Numbered from the stretch's first letter, positions 11,457-24,550 are shown. The stretch is DNA of 64,000 nt from Paramecium sonneborni (GCA_905182985.1 CAJJDN010000032.1:281562-345561), one strand, 5' to 3'. Numbers and translations: made by a program. Notes: generated from the letters alone by a model not told the origin.

Positions 11457-12467
11457 CTAATCTCATAATAGCATTAAAATCAGATACATCTTTACATAAA
11501 TATACTTTAGTTCCTTAATAATTACACATTGAATAAACAATTGGACATTTTTTATATTCTTTCTCTTCAAAATAATATAAACCTAGAACTGCTTAATTTC
11601 CTTTATCTAAAGTGATTCTAAGATTAACATTAAGAGCAGTTGGATCAATTTAATCCCCTTACCACATAAAAGAAACTGGTAATGATGTAAATCTTAAACC
11701 ATTAATACCATTTATTTATATAAGTTTAGGTTTACTTTTTATTTATAAAAATTCTTTTGTTTCTTCTGATTTAGTTTCTTCATGATGATCAACAGGTTCA
11801 ATATGTGCTTATTTTTAACCAGTATGTGTAACTTATTATGCTAATTCTTTGCTAGATTATGTAGCTACATATGCTAATTAAACTTTCTAAACACTTGTAT
11901 CTCCAAACTTTTTAAAATTTAATTAAACTCCATGTAATGATACTGTTAATGGTGATACTTCAAATTATATTAGTTTTGATTATGATTCTACTCCTACTAA
12001 AAATACTTAAACAATTGGATCTTCAGTAAATGTTCTTTTAAATGTTAATAAAGAAGGAATTACTCTATCTCCAGCTTCTGCTTTTTTTAAAATTGAAAGT
12101 GCATCAACATTGAAATATCCAAATTCTACTTCATCCTAATTTATTGCAATATAATCATAAGCTAAAACTTTTAATGTGGCATGAAGAACTGTCAATTAAA
12201 ATGTAAAATCTACGTATATTCACTTTTTTTACCTTATTCAGTCACATCTTATATTTAACAAAAAAATCCAACTGGTCCTGAATCATATTCTATGGCTCTA
12301 ATTGTTACTAAAATTTAAGGAATATCAATAAATTTGTCTGGAAACGTTATCTTCTTCATTATAGGATCACAACAACTTGGTGCTGTAAATTCAATAACAC
12401 CTTTCATTACTGATTTTGACTAAACTAACAATAGAGTTATCAATCCGATCAAAAATCGTTTTTGCAT
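11026..12467 (-). CDS. Secreted H-type-lectin-like protein
   Basis: 472 residues after removing a 23-nt intron (12210-12232). Signal peptide MQKRFLIGLITLLLVQS. The first domain reads KITFPDKFIDIPQILVTIRA, then EYDSGPVGFFCQIQDVTEQDFTFQLTVLH and YDYIAINQDEVEFGYF, a pattern of alternating strands like H-type lectin domains (discoidin-II or snail agglutinin family). A second similar block appears from about TSLPVSFMWQG. The C-terminal 150 residues are helical and charged. H-type lectins bind sugars such as GalNAc; here that is inference. The stop is TGA at 11026-11028. Confidence 0.65.
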
Positions 12468-12579
12468 TATAAATTTTTATTATATATAAAATACAAATTA
12501 ATCAAAATAATGAAGAAAATAACAAGAATCATGATAAATATAAGCTATTAATTTTAATATTAAATTTTAGGGCGTTGAA

Positions 12580-13023
12580 TCTCGATCTATAATTTTTTTA
12601 AGAGGAAAAGAAATGTTTTAAATTTTGGGTTTTATTTACTTGGCCTATTATCTATAATTTTCTTTATAAAATTTCTTATTTTTTTATTTTATTTTAAGCT
12701 AAGAATAAAACAATAGATTTTTACACAATTGTCCAAATTAACTCAATTCTCTCTGCTTTTTAATAGCTTTAAAAATCCTTCTTTAATTGATCTAAACTAT
12801 TCTAATTAGAAAATTATGCGGATTCTTTTATATTGCTTTGCTGATTTTTATATTTTGTAATGTCCACTTTAACATTTTTATTTTAATTAGGAATATTCTT
12901 TAAAATCTGAGTCTTTCATTTCTTCTGATATTAAGTTTTTAAAATTTATTAAATGCTAAACTTCAATGATAAGTCAGAACCATTTTTTAAATTGTTTTGA
13001 TGGTTTTGAATGTTATTTGACAT
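12580..13023 (-). CDS. Hypothetical Lys and Gln-rich protein, exons unresolved
   Basis: Coding-like pieces occur in different frames: MSNNIQNHQNNLKNGSDLSL at the start (13023), then EEMKDSDFKEYSQLKQKC, then KKQRELSQFGQLCKNLLFYS. One or two short introns would be needed to join them, and I could not place them with confidence. The 3' end is unclear because the last frame stays open towards the lectin gene start. No family recognised. Confidence 0.3.
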
Positions 13024-13097
13024 TAATATGGCAATTCTTCATCTTTTCTATTAATTAAATAGCTAATGATTTCATAATTACTTTAATATAATAAAAA

Positions 13098-13782
13098 ATG
13101 GATTAAGTAAATTAGGCATTTAAAAAGTTGTATTTTTAAGGAGAAACATATGAGAACGTGAGAGAAATAATAGATTAATGTCCTTATGATGAAGTAGCCT
13201 CTCTTATGGAAATTTATGTAAAAAATTATCTTGATGTAATGTAATATTAACAAATAGACAGTACAAAACAATTTATACTCGTATAGTTATAATGATTAAG
13301 ACTCTGCAAAATTCTATATTGAGTAACTTAATAGTCATTGGATAAGAATATAGAATATAGCATAAGAATTGAGTAAATACTAACAACTTAGTAATGGTTT
13401 TAGAGTAAATTTAAATTTAATTTAGATTTAAGAATATCATCGTGTTAAATTTTAAGATAGAATATTTTCAGATAACAAGATCAATTTTGCATTAAGAGAG
13501 ATTTGTAGAATCTATAAATTTAATCAGCTAATTGAATCTCATTTTGGATCTCTTGTTTTTCAATATTTCAGACCAAAAATAACAACTCATCAAGATTTAA
13601 TGGCTAATTGGCTTACTTATAGTTAATGTGAATAAGGAATAGATGAAATAAAGGATTTTGAAAGAAGACTTGAATGTGCATTGACTGGTTTACCAGATTA
13701 TGAAAAACAATAACCTAAATTACCACCTAATTGGGAAAAAAACATTGTGAATATGATGAAAAAGAAAAAGAAGAAGATTTGA
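13098..13782 (+). CDS. Hypothetical protein, 220 residues
   Basis: A 22-nt intron (13236-13257) restores one frame of 221 codons ending in TGA. The protein is charged and mostly helical, with FNQLIESHFGSLVFQYFRPK in the middle and the C-terminus GLPDYEKQQPKLPP followed by a run of lysines. A 21-nt GT...TAG interval near 13407 could be a second, frame-neutral intron. No family recognised. It is divergent from the preceding hypothetical gene and convergent with the kinase. Confidence 0.6.
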
Positions 13783-13933
13783 TAAATAATAATATGTAAT
13801 ATAAATATCTGGAATTCTCTTCAATTATTATAATCGAATTATAAAATTTACTATAAAATATTATGATTCATATAAATTAATTATTATTAAGAAATCATAA
13901 GAATAAAACTTATCTATATTATATGAATTTAAT

Positions 13934-15628
13934 TCATCTTTTCATTTTTATTTCGAAACCACCTAGTTGAGAAAGTTTTGAGGAAAGATTATGACATGAA
14001 TCATCCTCTAAAAATAAATTGGCATCATCATCACTTTCTGAAGAATCTCCATTCATACTTTCCCCCGAATCACTTTCAGATACTTATTCATTATTCGATC
14101 CATTCTTTGTCTCAGTATAAAAGGAACCTGCTATCTAAATTAAATAAATTATTTTTACATTTTTTACTGTTTCTTATACTATTAAGTTTTCTTAATCTTC
14201 TTCATCACCTTATTATTGTTCAGCTATTTATTACATCATTTATGTTTTTTATTTTTCAGTAATTATTGCTTGTTTCAATAAAATATATTATCTCATAGAT
14301 CTTCTTTTTGCTTTTGAAAGATTGATTTATTCAGGTAATACTGAAGAACCTAAATAACTTAATCTAACCTATTTATTAAATTTAAATAAATACTTCTTTT
14401 TTTTATTATAATGGAGTCCCTATTTCATTATTAATAATCTACAGTGATAAAAAAGAAGAATCTAAACAATCTTTTGCAGATGGTCTTTAACTTTCTTCTA
14501 AACATAAAACTGTTTTTAAAAATGATTAAGCATCTTTACTAAGGCTTATAAATTTAGGATTATTAAAATCAATTTTTCCTGCTGTATTTTAATTTAAAAT
14601 AGCACTGATTGTATTTCCTGAGAATAATGGTTATTGAGTTAACAATATATATGCAACAACTCCTGCACTAAAAATATCAATTTTTTCATTATAAACTTTT
14701 AAATTAAGAACTTCTGGTGCAATATATCCAGGAGTACCATATTTTTTATATTCAAATTTTGGTATTTTTTTGGCTGCCAATCCAAAATCAGCAATCAAAA
14801 TAGTAGAAGAATCTTTTACTAATATATTTTCTAATTTAATGTCTCTATGCATAATATTAAGGGAATGTATGTATTTCAGACCTTGAAAAATCTATTTCAT
14901 AAAATTGCTAATTTATTATTCACTGAATTAAGACTATTCTGATTTCTTTTTTTAGAATTCTTAAAATAATTCCCCCTTTGCATATTCATATATCAAATAA
15001 ATTTATTTATTATCTTCATGAATTTCCAGTAATCTAATTACATTAGGATGATCAATTGGTCTAAGTAGCAACATTTCTCCAATGACAGAATCTCTAAGTT
15101 TAGTAACTTTAATCAAATCAACTTTTTGAAAGGTTTTACATACAAATTGCTTCTACTTATTGTCCTCAATGAGATAACCCTTTTTTTAATATATAGTACT
15201 TTCGAATAATTTCCATTACTAATTTGACTTAAGAATCTAAATCTAGTTTAAATCTGGCCTCTTGTAATACAAAATTTTATTAGATATTCAATCCAAGTTT
15301 TTAATTATTTTTGGTCAGTGCAATGATATTCTTTCACTCTATCATAAGAAGTCAGTATAAAACTTTTATCAGTATATGATAGAATGTATAGATTGTTATA
15401 GAGATTGCAATATTTAGTTTTTTAATGACCAAATTTGATCAATTAACCTTCTTTAGATAATGCAAATTCATAATTTTGACTTTTTGTTAGATTGACTAAT
15501 TGCGACTTTATTAAGTAAGTTGATTGAACGTTACCAGCTATCCAAAAAGTTGAGGTTTTAAGAAGCGATTATAAATTCTTACTTGTTGGTATATACAAGT
15601 AATCTATGTTTTGAGATTATTAGAGCAT
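13934..15628 (-). CDS. Protein kinase with N-terminal PH-like region
   Basis: The N-terminus (from MLQQSQNIDYLYIP) has WIAGNVQSTYLIKSQ, YILSYTDKSFILTSYD and QKQLKTWIEYLIKF, resembling a PH fold with its C-terminal Trp helix. The kinase follows: glycine loop ISNGNYSKGYLIE (a 20-nt intron lies inside it), FVCKTF with the catalytic Lys, HRDIKLEN, ADFGLA and GTPGYIAPEV, then the RPSAKDCL helix. After a 23-nt intron comes a basic, Gln-rich then acidic Ser-rich tail (ESDSGESMNGDSSESDDD) ending KMKR at 13934. An in-frame ATG at 15720 is an alternative start. Likely a CaMK/AGC-like Ser/Thr kinase; the substrate is unknown. Confidence 0.85.
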
Positions 15629-15696
15629 TTATTATTTATTTAATAATTTTTTATTAATAATGGGATCATGTGCATCAATGAAATAAAAAAAAATAG

Positions 15697-17114
15697 ATGG
15701 AAATATTTAAATAGCTGCATATAAGTAAATATATATAATGATTAAAGAGTTTGTATAACAGCTTTCATTTGGAATAAAGAAAGTCATAACTTATTTGATT
15801 TTGAGAGCCATCAAGCTAGTCGTAAAGAATTGGAACTGGATTTTTCAGGTAACCTAATAAAATATGATTAAGCAACACTTTCAATGGTTGATAATTAAAT
15901 AATAGCATTAAGTGAAAATGTATAAATATTATGAATATAATAAAGGAATATGTTAAAAAATAAGTTTAGCTACTAAGAGTAGATTGTGAATAAGATTATG
16001 TGACTTTATCAGGAATAAGCTAGAAATCAGATCAAAGAGTATGGGCTATCTTATGTAAAAGACCAGAATTTGAGTCATTAAATGTATAAATATAAACGAA
16101 AATAATAATAAGGAATGGGAACTTTAGAGAGGAGATATTATAAAATTAGGAAGAATGAAATTATAACTCATAGATTTTAATTATGATATAGATGCATTAC
16201 AATAATAAAGAGATTAAACTGATATTAATGATGAAGAAATATAATCACAGGATTTGGAACCAGATGGTTGTTAATGTAGAATTTGCTTCTAAAAAACCGC
16301 ATCTGCTTCGAACCCTCTTTTTAGTCCTTGTAAATGTAAATTTAACAAATTTTAATTTAAGGTATTGGTTCTATGAAATATGTCCATCTTAATTGTTTAT
16401 AACTTTGGATTCAATAATCAATCAAAGTTAAAAATCAATAATCATCAATATAATATATATGGAAAAAAATGGAATGTGAAATTTGTAAAATGCCATTAAA
16501 AAGCACATATACATATTAAAGATAGATTTTTTGCATTATGCAAATTTAGAAACCTATTGTTCCCTATATGATATGGAAAATTACATCAGATGATAAATCT
16601 AAAGAAGGAATTATATAGGTTATGGAATTATAAGATAAAGCAGAAATTAAAATTGGTAGAGTACCTGATTGCGATATTAAACTTAAAGATATATCAGTAT
16701 CTAGAAATCATGCCTTAATCAAAGTTATTAAATAAGAAGACAATTAATTTAAACTTATTCTTTAAGATAATAATTCCAAATTCGGAACACTTCTATATGC
16801 ATAATCAGATAAATTACTGAAATATAATCTACCATCTTTATAAAAAGTGCTTTATCAAATTGGAAGAGTCTTACTATACATTCAATTCAAGGATAAAGGC
16901 AAATCTTATAATAAATAGTAATATCTATATTTATTCATTTAGATTCACCTGTTATAAACACCCTGATAAAATTGTTGTATAAACTAAAATCAATTAAAAT
17001 GAATAAGCCACAATTATTCCAAATGTTGAAAAAGATAAAGATAATCAATAATCATTTTAAACTCAAAATGAATTACATTAAGAAGATATTGTAATTAATG
17101 TAAAATAAATATGA
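15697..17114 (+). CDS. RING-CH and FHA domain protein, putative E3 ligase
   Basis: Several short introns (37, 26, 29, 26 and 25 nt by my joins) give one product. N-terminal part: DFESHQASRKELELD, then RGDIIKLGRMKLQLIDFN. The RING-CH motif is CQCRICF ... SPCKC ... MKYVHLNCLQLW ... MECEICKMP, with the C4HC3 ligand order typical of membrane-associated RING-CH E3 ligases. A C-terminal FHA domain follows: IKIGRVPDCDIKLKD, ISVSRNHALI, DNNSKFGT. FHA binds phosphothreonine, so the protein may attach ubiquitin to phosphorylated targets. The start ATG lies 68 nt from the divergent kinase start. The first intron (37 nt, ending CAG) is the least certain. Confidence 0.8.
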
Positions 17115-17167
17115 TTACCTATTTGACTAATTATATTATATTATTTATTAAAATATTTGTCTGTTAA

Positions 17168-17903
17168 ATGATATAAAAATTAAACAAGTGGGATTGCATC
17201 ATAGACCCTATTATCAAAAACAATTAGTAAATGTAAGTTACTTATTAATCATTTAAGCGGTGGTTTGTATCTGGCTGACATTGATTGTGCATTAAGCCAA
17301 GATTTATTATAATAATTATAAGTTGGAGCATTACTTAGTGTAATCGATGAACCTAAAGTCATTACTTCTCCAAGCATTATTCATTAAGTAATTAACATTC
17401 CAGATTGTACTGAATAAAACATTTAAGAATTTTTCCCTAAAACTAATGAATTCATAGAAAGGCACAGATAACATACTAATGTTATGGTTCATTGTTTTGC
17501 TGGTATATCTAGAAGTGCTTCTGTTGTTATTGCTTACATTATGCAAAAATTTAATTGGGGTTTCCAAAGAACTCTTAATTCAGTTGTTGCCAGAAGACCA
17601 TAAGTAAAACCAAATTCAGGGTTTGTCAAATAACTTATATAATATGAAACTTAGAATAGAAACAGATCATCATCTTAATAACATAGAATTCTTAATACTA
17701 TCAATACTGTTATTGATAAAATTCCTTATTAATCAGATAGTAAAAATAATAAATACTTTCAACCATCAAAATTAGATTTAAATTAATTAGAAATGGAAAT
17801 TGCCAAAAGACAATAAGATTTATAAGTCTTAAGAATTAAATATTAACAACTAAATGATAAGATTGTTAATAGAAATAATATCTATGTATCTGCTTTTGAA
17901 TGA
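17168..17903 (+). CDS. Dual-specificity protein phosphatase
   Basis: 236 residues after a 25-nt intron (17233-17257, ending AAG). It starts with GGLYLADIDCALSQDLL, then VGALLSVIDEPK and INIPDCTEQNI. The active site is VHCFAGISRSASVVIAYIM, i.e. the HC-x5-R P-loop, followed by ARRPQVKPNSGFVKQL, all diagnostic of the DSP/MKP family. The general acid sits in IPDCTE. A helical, charged C-terminal tail of about 70 residues follows. It removes phosphate from Tyr or Thr/Ser, commonly in MAP kinases. Confidence 0.9.
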
Positions 17904-17934
17904 GAGATGATTAAACACTTATATATTATTTAAT

Positions 17935-18686
17935 TCAATTTTTTTTATTTTATCTTTTTTTCCATCTATTTTCTAACCCATTTTTATCAACATTATTTAT
18001 GGATTATACTACTTATTCAAGAAACTATATTTACCTTATAGATAATATTGTACAAAATAACTACTTTCTTTTAATAATTTAAAAGCTTTATCAAAATTAT
18101 TAATAGATAAATCCAATAATAGAATAACATCCCAATCTGTACATTAAGGATATACTTATTACAGTTCCTCAAACAATAATTAAACTAACTAAAATCGTTT
18201 TATACATAGATCTTCATTTTTTTTATAAACTCTCACATATCTAGGACGAAGACTCGAACTTGAAAACTGGAACTATTAAAATTGAGTACCCAAATGTACA
18301 CTTTTCTCCTTCTTCAATATTTATTCTACTTTTTTCTTCATTTTATTTTATTTTTATTCAGATTTAGATACATCACTTTTACTCTTTTGATTTCTTGTTT
18401 AAACTTATTTAATTATAGATTAACATGAATCATCATCGTATACTCTCCCTGATTAAAGTAAATAATCCAAATCTAAAATTCTTGACGCTTAAAATTAAAT
18501 TGTATTGCTGAATCCTATAGTATTTTATTTATCATTATCAACTATTATCGAATTTTGAGATGCAATATACTACTAATTTGATAATTCTTTGTTTTGAAGA
18601 CAAGCAAAATCATATAAATAAGGAAGTGTCCAAAATTACCCTTTTCTATAGAGCTCAAGTAATTCAAAGTAGCTCAGTTTGCTCAT
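17935..18686 (-). CDS. Hypothetical protein, 241 residues
   Basis: Starts MSKLSYFELLELYRKGQFW and ends WKKRQNKKN after removing a 26-nt intron (18009-18034). The middle is Gln, Ser and Lys-rich, and a conserved-looking helical part reads TDWDVILLLDLSINNFDKAF near the C-terminus. No family recognised. It is convergent with the phosphatase (31 nt between stops). Confidence 0.55.
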
Positions 18687-18770
18687 TTGATAATTTATTT
18701 ATTGTTTATCAAAATATGATACTTTAGATATTTATTTTATAATTAATTTGTAAATATATAAATTTCTATA

Positions 18771-20646
18771 TCAAATTTTTTTATGCATTTTTATCAATGA
18801 ATGAATGTCTTCCAAAACTCTCAACTTATTTTGTGTTGTAGCTTATTCCTATTTCACTTACAAAACTTATCTTGATTGAATCTCTCTTTCACTTTCATAT
18901 ATTCTAACTTTTTCTTCAATCTATAAAATTATTTTTATTATTTACTTATTTTAATGAATACTAACTCTATTCAATCTATTATTTATATTTCGCAGATTTC
19001 TAAGCATGTTTCAGAATTTCTTCCTCCTATGTTTTTATTTTTTATTTAAATTCATTTTCTCTATTTTTATATTCTTTAACTTCTTCTTTACTTTAAGCTA
19101 ACTATTTTACAAGATGATCGATTTTTATTTCAATTTCATCCATTGTTTTATCATTCTCATGTTTTGTCAATTATATATCGTTTTCTAAATCTCGATTATA
19201 CTGTTATGTTTTAGTCAATTATTCTTACAAATGTAGAATTTAATTTTTAAGCTAAAAAAATATTTCATTATAGAATACTTATTCTATTGTACGAAAATCT
19301 TATCGAGATTATATTTCAAATTCTTCAGTTTTTTATTTCTTAATTTATAAAACAGATTTTTAATCTTAGATTTCAAGAACAAGACTTTGTATTCTATTTT
19401 CTGCATTTAATAATTTATTTTATTAATTATCTATGACGGATTTAAGTTCTGAATTAATTTATTATAATTTCTAATAATCTTAAATTTGAATTTAATGGTT
19501 TTTCTCTTCATTATCAAGTAATCTCTAAAAATCAGTGATTTTTTAATTTAAATTATCTATAGATAATTTTTACTCATTAATTTTTTGTTTTTTTTTTTCA
19601 AGTAAATCTTTATAATTGGAAATCCTTTTTTCAATTTCTGTTTCTTAAGTAGATAAAATAACTTGTTATTACTTTTCAATTTTAGCCAATTAAGTATATG
19701 CTTCATCTTGTTTATAAGTAGCTTAATCTAATTATGACTTATAGTAATTGAGTTATTAATTCAAATATTCAATCTAAGATTGTTGATCAGCATCTCTGTA
19801 TCTAATATCTTAATACATTTATTCAAAATATCTAATTTATTCATCTCTATTAATTAATTCATCTCTTTATTTTAATAATTCTCCTTCTAATACTTTATTT
19901 TGTTCCTCCTAATTTTTTCTATTATAATAAATTAAAATGAATTACATTTCATTTGAAAAATCTTCACATAATTTTTATACTCTTTCAAGTTCTCTACCAA
20001 AATTTTAGCCTTATTCTTCATAAACAGTCTCTGCTTATTTTAATGAATCTCTTAAAGCAGTTAATTTTTATTTTTTATCTCCTAATTTTTATTTTAAGAT
20101 ATGATTTTGCTATTATAATTCTTCTATTAATTTTTCAGAAGTCTCTGCTTTAATTTTGACTTCTTTAGTATTAACATCTCCCTTATTAATAGAATCTTAC
20201 AACTATCTATTTTCTTATTCTAATGCTTTAATTTATTTATCCTTAGCTGATAACTTACCTTCTAATTCTTTATTAACAGTCATATATTCTTTAAGAGTAA
20301 TCTAATGAATAAAATAAGAGTATACTTTTAATTCTTTATTCAAGATTCTTATTCTTTCATATTTTTCTCTTTCTTACAAATCTTTAGCATTCAAAGTTTC
20401 TCTTAATCTACTAATTTACTCTAAAGATCCACTCTATCTACGTCTTTCTCTCGATGAATCATCTCTATTAAATAAATACATAAATTACTCATCATCACGT
20501 AATTTACTTGGTCTTGATCTACCAATAAAATAAGTAACAGGTTATTGAGAAGTTGGTTCATATTACATGATCTAATCTATCTATTAACTTGTCTTTTTAT
20601 AACGATCCATAAGTTTATTGACATTTCTCTCTAATCGGTTATCCAT
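18771..20646 (-). CDS. Long coiled-coil protein
   Basis: Starts MDNRLERNVNKLMDRYKKTS and is almost entirely coiled coil rich in Glu, Lys and Gln (for example LEQENRQLQDSI, KLIEELQQQNHILKQKL). At least three GT...AG intervals of 24-27 nt look like introns, one of them needed to restore the frame near the C-terminus. It ends HSLIKMHKKI at 18771. Such proteins in ciliates are often basal-body, cytoskeletal or Golgi components; the exact role is unknown. The start lies 9 nt after the stop of the upstream coiled-coil ORF and in the same frame. Confidence 0.7.
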
Positions 20647-20655
20647 TATTTAAAT

Positions 20656-22634
20656 TCAAAATTATTATAATTCAGATTAACTTTATTTTCTCAATTCTTA
20701 CGAATTAATCATTTTCATATCTGATTCTTCGTATTACACATCTTGGAATGGATTCTATTCTTCTTCAGACAATTCTAATTTCAATTATTGTGATTGCTTT
20801 TATTCCACATCATTTTGTTCATCTAATTTTTCTATATCCACTTATAATTTCTTTTAGTTAGATTTCTATCTGTTATCCATATCTTCTTCAATTAAATTAA
20901 CTAATTCAGACTCTCTCCTTTTATTTATTACTAATATTTCACTATGTGACATTTTTACACTTTCTTATTAACCATCTACATAATTAAAATTCTATTATTA
21001 TTCCTCTAAATCATCTTCCTCTTCCCCTTAACTTACATCAAAAGGTGAATGTATTTATTACAAAAATATTCTTGATGATTTATTTTATCTTTATATCAAA
21101 GCATAAAAATGATCAATCTCTATCTTACTTAATTATATGTCAATTTAATTTAAAATTTCTAAATAAGCCTATAATTATATTATATATATATAGTATATAC
21201 ATCTATTGTAATATATCCACTTGTATAAGTATCTGGATATTTCTTAATTAAAATATCAGATATCTCATTCTTTTTTTTCATAATCTGTTAATTTATATTA
21301 CTTAATTAATCTATTGTTAAGATTTAATAGTTTTCCATTAAAGTCTTAAAGATACTTCTTACTCTAGCACTAGTTGTTGTTTCTGTTTCATTTTCAACAT
21401 CTGCTAAATAAATTGCTGCCATTTCAATCTATTCATTTGTAGATAAACCAAAGATTCTATTTGAAAGATTTTGTTTTAACTATTATTAACTTAGTATTTC
21501 ATCTGTCAATAAATATTCTTCTACTTATTACAATGATATTTTCAATCCAATTAAATTCAATTTGACTTATCTAGCTATTGCCAAAATATCTTTCTTATCC
21601 ACATTTATAAATTTCTTATTTTATAATTCTCTTTCCTCTTATAATTCTCCTTATTCTTCAGGTTATTATTATTATGGACCATTATTTTTTATAAGAATAG
21701 TTCTTTTAGATTGATGTCTCTATAATTTTTCCATTTCATACCCTCTTTACAAAGTTTCTACTTATTTCTTTTAATCAGCCATCTTTTTCTCTAATATATT
21801 TATTTACTCTTAATGATCAGCTTAAAGTATTTATATTTGATTTTCTAAATATTTATTCTTTTATCTTTCATTTCTCAAATCTACCATTGCTTAATCATAA
21901 CTCAATTATAATTATTCTTCTATCTTTTTATTATCCTTTTATTATGGTCTCTCAATAAAAAACATATCTTTCTTTCTCAATTCAGCTATCTCTAATAACA
22001 ATTATGCATTCAAATTCTTTATTTATTTATATTTATTTAAGATTGCATTATATTTAATGTTCATTTTACTGTAATTATTCTAAATTTAATTAAATTTCAG
22101 TACTTATGTTTATATAACTGTCTATTCTAATTACTAAATTAATTATGACATTCTCATATTGTCTTCATTTAGAGACATACACAATCCTTCAACATTGTTT
22201 TAATTCAATGGACTCTACAATTAATTAATATATTATATTTAATCCTATAACTATTGTTACAATTTCATGTTATTTTCCTAAAGTTATTCTATATATACCT
22301 CTAGCTTTGTGATTTTATCCAAAAAACCTTATTTTATTCTAGTATAATTTTTTGGAGTAGCACAATCCTCTTTTAAAATTGATTACACTTCTCTCTTGAA
22401 ATATTAATTTTACGATTAAAACTATCTCAATCTTAATTTTAAATAATTGTTTTCTTATTTCAGATTTTAAATTTCCTCATATAAACTCTCTTTGTCATGA
22501 ATTATATATTTAGCTCTCATTTTACTGGATTCTGAGTTATCAAGTCCTATATTTCTTGAAAATAAATAAAATCTATTCAATTTATTTGAAGATTGCCCTT
22601 AATTTGATTTCTACATTTATGATTGTGACTACAT
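20656..22634 (-). CDS. Coiled-coil protein with acidic C-terminal region
   Basis: Starts near MQSQSQMQKSNQGQ (22634; a Met at 22616 is also possible). Long coiled coil (EEIQNLKQENNYLKLR, KITKLEVYIEQLQENNMKL), then a helical region NRIFGLSTNEQIEMAAIYLA, then a 32-nt intron, and an acidic tail with EEEDDLEEQQQ and ELSEEEQNPFQD. It stops with one TGA (20656-20658), after which the same frame continues through ATT TAA ATA into the ATG of the next ORF. The two ORFs may be one gene; see findings. Confidence 0.65.
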
Positions 22635-22988
22635 CCTTTTATTATATAATTAATTATCAAAATACAAGATTTATAAGATCTATGTAAAATAAATGCATCT
22701 CTAGTCAAAATATTCTTAAAACTTTCTAAATTATCAGTAAAGCTTCCATTCATCTTACACATCTCAAATTTGACTAAAGAAAACAATGTTAAAGAATAAA
22801 AATTTATTTATTTAAATACAAAAACTATATTATTATTCATGTTCGTTTCAATCAATACAATTCATTATGTTATTATCCTTCTACAAATAATCTAATTAGT
22901 TTAAGATAAATAAATATTTGATATATTTTAATTTTTTTTTAGTTATAACTAATAAAAATTTAAAACATACTATGAATATTTAATTAAT

Positions 22989-23800
22989 TCACATTTTTAA
23001 TGAATTCTCTATTCGATCACAGGTTTCATTGAGTAAGTTTATTATTGTTCTCTCTGTGTCATCTCTTTATTTTTGTTCTTCAGCTAATTACAATGATAAA
23101 ATATTTGTTATTTAATTAATCATCATTTGCATTTAATTTTGATTATCTTACCTTTATTATTTCTCTATATTTAATGTTTCCTAAACCGATAGAACCTATT
23201 CACCTATTCTTCCTATTATTTTCTAGCAATGTATGTCTCTTTAAATATATAATATTTTCTTTACCTTTCTCTTCTCTCATTATCAACATTCTCTCTTAAT
23301 TGATTTACTTTAATCTCTATATCTTTCGAATATTAATCCTCAGTCTCAGTTCTCTTTATTTTATCTTTCATTAATTCATTCTTAACATGTGATTCTAATT
23401 GTTTCAACTCTTTCTTTCGAAAATTATCAATATTATTCTATCAATAAATTTTATTTTAATACATTTCTTATATTTTATTCGTTTGCTAGCTTCTCGCTTA
23501 TCTTATTCAATTGATTTTAAAATGATATTATTCGTTGATCATCATTTATATATGCTTTTTGAAACTTATCATTAAGTTAATTTATTCTTTCTTCATAAGG
23601 TACTTTTTTGTATGAATATTATTCATTTAAATGAAATTATGAAAGTTTAAGGCTAATATCTTATATTTTCGGTCTTTTTGGAGAAACTAAGAAATTATTT
23701 AAGATTTCTTACTTGAACCTCCATAAACTTAAGAAATTAATAATGAAGAGTTTGTGTTTTTTGTTGAATCAGGTGAATAATAAATTCTACTATTTAACAT
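22989..23800 (-). CDS. SF-assemblin (striated-fibre protein)
   Basis: Exons join across introns at 23687-23712 (26 nt) and two further 25-26 nt intervals. The non-helical N-terminus with a Ser-Pro motif (GGSISPKRPKIQDI) precedes a continuous coiled-coil rod (EERINQLNDKFQKAYIND, RDIHCQKIIGRIGEQVLSVQ), and the C-terminus NLLNETCDRIENSL is close to the family ending. SF-assemblins form the filaments of striated rootlets attached to basal bodies; in Paramecium many paralogues build kinetodesmal fibres. I infer the same role here. Confidence 0.85.
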
Positions 23801-24078
23801 TATATAAATAAAATATAAAATATTATAAAACTATTAAAGGTTTATAAGCACTACTTTTTTAAATAACTCTACTTTGAATTGAAAAATAAATTTAAAAAAA
23901 ACATACTAATTCATAAAAAATTAACTATTTATTTAAAAAAGGTTAATTTTTTATTTTTAACCTTATAATTTAAGATTCATTTAATAAATAAGAAAATACA
24001 GCTTTAAGTTAAAAAAGATAGTTTTTTTAGTTATTTTCTTATAATTATCATCTAAAAATAAATGAAATAATCAAATAC

Positions 24079-24282
24079 ATGAATTAAAATATATTAAATA
24101 ATTTTAAATATTTAATTTAAGATGAATAGAATGAAGTATACTTTTTAGAAAAATCATTTGTTAGAAGTTTTTTCTTTTAGCTACTATTAGAAATTTTTAA
24201 TGAAGCTAAAAGCTCTGAATTTTCTAGTTTATTAACTTTAATAGTTGAAAATATTGGTTATTATTACTTGAATTATATATGA
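24079..24282 (+). CDS. Small hypothetical ORF, 67 residues
   Basis: A short frame ending in TGA with protein-like composition: NEVYFLEKSFVRSFFFQLLL, then EIFNEAKSSEFSSLLTLI. No family recognised; could be an exon of something larger or chance. The surrounding 23801-24550 shows nothing else. Confidence 0.3.
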
Positions 24283-24550
24283 GGTAAATTTATAAACAGA
24301 AACCAGAATAAGTAATAAGATTTTTAATTAAAATTGTTAAATTTTGATATTAATTGATTAATAAACTAAAATAATGCGTTTTAAGTAAAATTAAATTAAA
24401 TTTTTGATTTACTTGGCATTTAATAGCAATTAATAAAAATGCGTAATTAATTTTTTACAATTATAAAATTAATAGTGAAAAGTTGCTTGATAATATATTA
24501 GTGTTGCATATTTCATTCAGAAAAAAAACTATTTTTTAAGAAAAAAGAGA

